A stretch of 64,000 nt of DNA from Oceanobacter mangrovi. GTDB lineage: Bacteria > Pseudomonadota > Gammaproteobacteria > Pseudomonadales > Oceanobacteraceae. Shown in pieces: positions 62,081-64,000 of the stretch; position 1 is the first letter of the stretch; each line of letters begins with the position of its first letter. Location of the stretch: contig NZ_JAHXZR010000003.1 of assembly GCF_019740315.1 (NCBI RefSeq), forward strand, positions 310,001 through 374,000. Direction: 5' to 3'. The notes beneath the pieces were generated by a model. That model was given only the letters and a program-made list of their open reading frames with translations, did not search any database and had not been told where the DNA came from. The translations under genes and the position numbers were made by a program.

Positions 62081-63394
62081 TTACCCCGATAATCCTGGTA
62101 GCCACAGCACGATGGCTGGGAATAGGGCAATCAATAGCGCTGCCAGACACATCAAGGCAAAAAACGGCAGTGCCGCAATCGCCACCTTGCCGAGTTTTTC
62201 ACCGGTCAGCCCCTGCAATACAAACAGGTTGAAGCCGACTGGCGGAGTGATCTGGCCAATTTCCACCATGATCACCAGAAACACGCCGAACCAGATGGGG
62301 TCGATACCGGCCTGCAACACCAGTGGCATGGTGATCGGCAAGCTCATTACGGTGATGGAAATGCCGTCCAGAAACAGCCCCAGCACAATATAAAACAGCG
62401 CCAGAATCAGCAGCAGCTGAGCCGGATTCAGATCCATGCCGCCAATCACCTTGGCGATATCCTGGGGAATGTGCAGGTAACCGACGGCAGTGGCCAATAA
62501 TGCGGCACACACCAGAATCGAACACACCATCACACTGCTGACCAGCGCCGAACGGGTGGCGTCGATAAACAGCTGCCAGCTGAGCTGGCGTTCAAATGCC
62601 AGCAACAGCACGGCAGCACCCAAACCAACGGCAGCGGCTTCCGACGGTGTGGCCAGGCCGCTGTAAATAGAACCAATCACCACCACAATCAGCCCCAATA
62701 CCGGTGCCAGCAAGCCGAGACTTTGCAACAGGGTTACCTGATTGGTGGATTCTGATCGGGATTGACGGGGTGCCTTGTGCGGATGAATCAAAGCCTGAAC
62801 CAGCAAATAGCCGGAGTAGAGCGCAGCGATCAGCAAACCCGGCAGCACACCGGCCATAAAGAGTTTACTGATCGACACTTCCGCCTGTACGCCATAAACA
62901 ATCATCACAATTGACGGCGGAATCAGCAGCCCGAGGCTGCCAGCACCGGCCAGCGAGCCAATCGACAGCTGGCGGTCATAACCACGTTGCTGCAACTCTC
63001 GGGTGGTGATCTTGCCAACCGTAGCGGTGGTTGCCGAACTGGAGCCACTCACTGCCGCGAACAAGGTACAGCCAAAAATATTGGTATGCAGAATGCCGCC
63101 GGGAATACGGCGGGCAAAGGGCTCCAGCCCCTTGAACAGGCGTTCGGATATATCCGAACGGAAGATCAGTTCGCCCATCAGAATAAACAATGGAATGGCC
63201 GATAACTCCCACGAATTTCCGGCCCGGAACAGCACCCGCGTCAGCGTCACGCTGATGCGCTGAAAACTGAAATCACCGAGCCAGAACAGCGACAACACCG
63301 ACACCAGCACCAACCCGGCAAACACCCAGGTGCCAAAGCCCAGCACAATAAAAATCAGTGCCACCAGGCCAAGAGTGGTTGTCAGGGTATCCAT
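62081..63394 (-). CDS. TRAP transporter large permease (DctM), second system
   Basis: A 437-residue permease with about twelve helices. PLFILMGELIFRSDI, AVSGSSSATTATVGKITTREL and IPPSIVMIVYGVQAEVSI are DctM signatures. VEIGQITPPVGFNLFVLQGL is the C-terminal motif. Its start overlaps the DctQ stop by one base (TAATG), indicating translational coupling. It is clearly diverged from the DctM at 59333, so the two systems probably take different substrates. Confidence 0.95.
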   Translation of the reverse strand: MDTLTTTLGLVALIFIVLGFGTWVFAGLVLVSVLSLFWLGDFSFQRISVTLTRVLFRAGNSWELSAIPLFILMGELIFRSDISERLFKGLEPFARRIPGGILHTNIFGCTLFAAVSGSSSATTATVGKITTRELQQRGYDRQLSIGSLAGAGSLGLLIPPSIVMIVYGVQAEVSISKLFMAGVLPGLLIAALYSGYLLVQALIHPHKAPRQSRSESTNQVTLLQSLGLLAPVLGLIVVVIGSIYSGLATPSEAAAVGLGAAVLLLAFERQLSWQLFIDATRSALVSSVMVCSILVCAALLATAVGYLHIPQDIAKVIGGMDLNPAQLLLILALFYIVLGLFLDGISITVMSLPITMPLVLQAGIDPIWFGVFLVIMVEIGQITPPVGFNLFVLQGLTGEKLGKVAIAALPFFALMCLAALLIALFPAIVLWLPGLSG

Positions 63395-63918
63395 TATTCG
63401 ACTCCCGAATGACCGTCGATAACGTAGCGGGGCGGCTGCCGATAGAGCGCCAGACTGAGTACCCGCGCCAGCAGGCTGAGACAGAAAATCACCAGCCCGA
63501 TCAACACCAGGGCTTCCGGAATCCAGATCGGGGTATCCGCCAGTGAGCCACTGCTGATACCGCGTTTGAAGCTGCGTTCGACGTTCTGCAACCAGCTCCA
63601 GCTGAGCCAGCTGAACATCACCAGACAGGTTGTTGATACCAGCAAATCGGCCAACACCGCAGCACCATCGGGCAAGCGACTGGTGAGCATATCGACCCGG
63701 ATCAGCCCGGCGCGCTCAAGGCTGTAGCCAAGCCCAAAAAACGTCATGGTGGCAACCGCATAACCAACAAACTCGTTCAGTACAAAGGTCGAGGAATCAA
63801 AAAAGCGCAGCACGATCTCCAGCAGAATATGCCCGGCCATGTAAATCATCAGGGCGCCAGCGATGAAACCGGCGACCTGATTGATACGCTTGACCAGCAA
63901 AATAAACAGGCGTGCCAT
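63394..63918 (-). CDS. TRAP transporter small permease (DctQ), second system
   Basis: A 174-residue membrane protein with four helices. RFFDSSTFVLNEFVGYAVATMTFFGLGYSLERAG (~37-70) is typical of DctQ. It couples to DctM by a one-base overlap and follows the partial binding-protein gene after 4 nt. Confidence 0.92.
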   Translation of the reverse strand: MARLFILLVKRINQVAGFIAGALMIYMAGHILLEIVLRFFDSSTFVLNEFVGYAVATMTFFGLGYSLERAGLIRVDMLTSRLPDGAAVLADLLVSTTCLVMFSWLSWSWLQNVERSFKRGISSGSLADTPIWIPEALVLIGLVIFCLSLLARVLSLALYRQPPRYVIDGHSGVE

Positions 63919-63922
63919 GGGC

Positions 63923-64000
63923 TTATTCGGCTGTCAGTTGCTTGAGGATTTTGGCGCCGGTAGCCCCAGTGCTTTTCAGCCATTCATCCAGCGCAGGTTG
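63923..64000 (-). CDS. TRAP transporter solute-binding protein, C-terminal end (partial)
   Basis: The frame enters from the right edge on the minus strand and ends at TAA (63923-63925). The visible 25 residues read QPALDEWLKSTGATGAKIL and end KQLTAE, matching the helical end of DctP-type proteins. The operon order SBP-DctQ-DctM supports the call. Confidence 0.7.
   Translation of the reverse strand, partial: QPALDEWLKSTGATGAKILKQLTAE

Overview
The window looks like chromosomal DNA from a free-living, probably marine gammaproteobacterium, perhaps Oceanospirillales or a relative. The reasons are the gene families present (two TRAP transport systems, zwf/eda sugar catabolism, a TonB receptor, many AraC-type regulators), clear Shine-Dalgarno sites, sigma-54 promoters, and Pseudomonas-like REP palindromes between genes. 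The genus assignment is inference only. No rRNA, tRNA, CRISPR array, integrase or transposase was seen.

Region 1 (1-13.8 kb) is an almost complete N-methylglutamate pathway for using methylamine as a nitrogen and C1 source: gmaS, mgsABC, purU, folD, mgdABCD and a small SMR exporter. A cupin-type repressor gene diverges from it. A perfect sigma-54 -24/-12 promoter precedes gmaS. PurU and FolD handle the C1 unit that NMG dehydrogenase releases onto tetrahydrofolate. A structured 340-nt leader separates mgsC from purU.

Region 2 (13.9-27.7 kb) is a nitrile/amide locus. It holds an exported cyclase-family protein, a cobalt-type nitrile hydratase (alpha, beta and a His-tailed activator), an AraC regulator, an RbsABC-like importer whose two permease halves are fused, an amidase-signature hydrolase, an MFS transporter, a LuxR regulator and a lone CbiM-like protein that may supply cobalt.

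Region 3 (28-38 kb) is mixed: an outer-membrane porin-like protein, a GNAT enzyme, an AraC/EamA/ureohydrolase set, a quinone-oxidoreductase-like dehydrogenase, a LysE exporter, and a NarL-type response regulator convergent with a hybrid histidine kinase.

Region 4 (38-48 kb) carries a 1,500-residue lipoprotein with eight tandem ~97-residue domains, a molybdenum-storage-protein pair (mosB-mosA) with no nitrogenase nearby, a small Cys-rich protein plus a GNAT enzyme, and a TonB-dependent receptor behind a Fur-box-like palindrome.

Region 5 (48-57 kb) has pgi, eda and zwf, a divergent orphan sugar-binding protein, the ammonium channel gene amt, a DUF3127 protein with an SSB-like C-terminal tip, and a short operon in which a frameshifted DUF5675/L,D-transpeptidase-like gene precedes a secreted protein, resembling an effector-immunity pair. 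Region 6 (57.7-64 kb) has two TRAP transporters flanking a GlxA-type AraC regulator.
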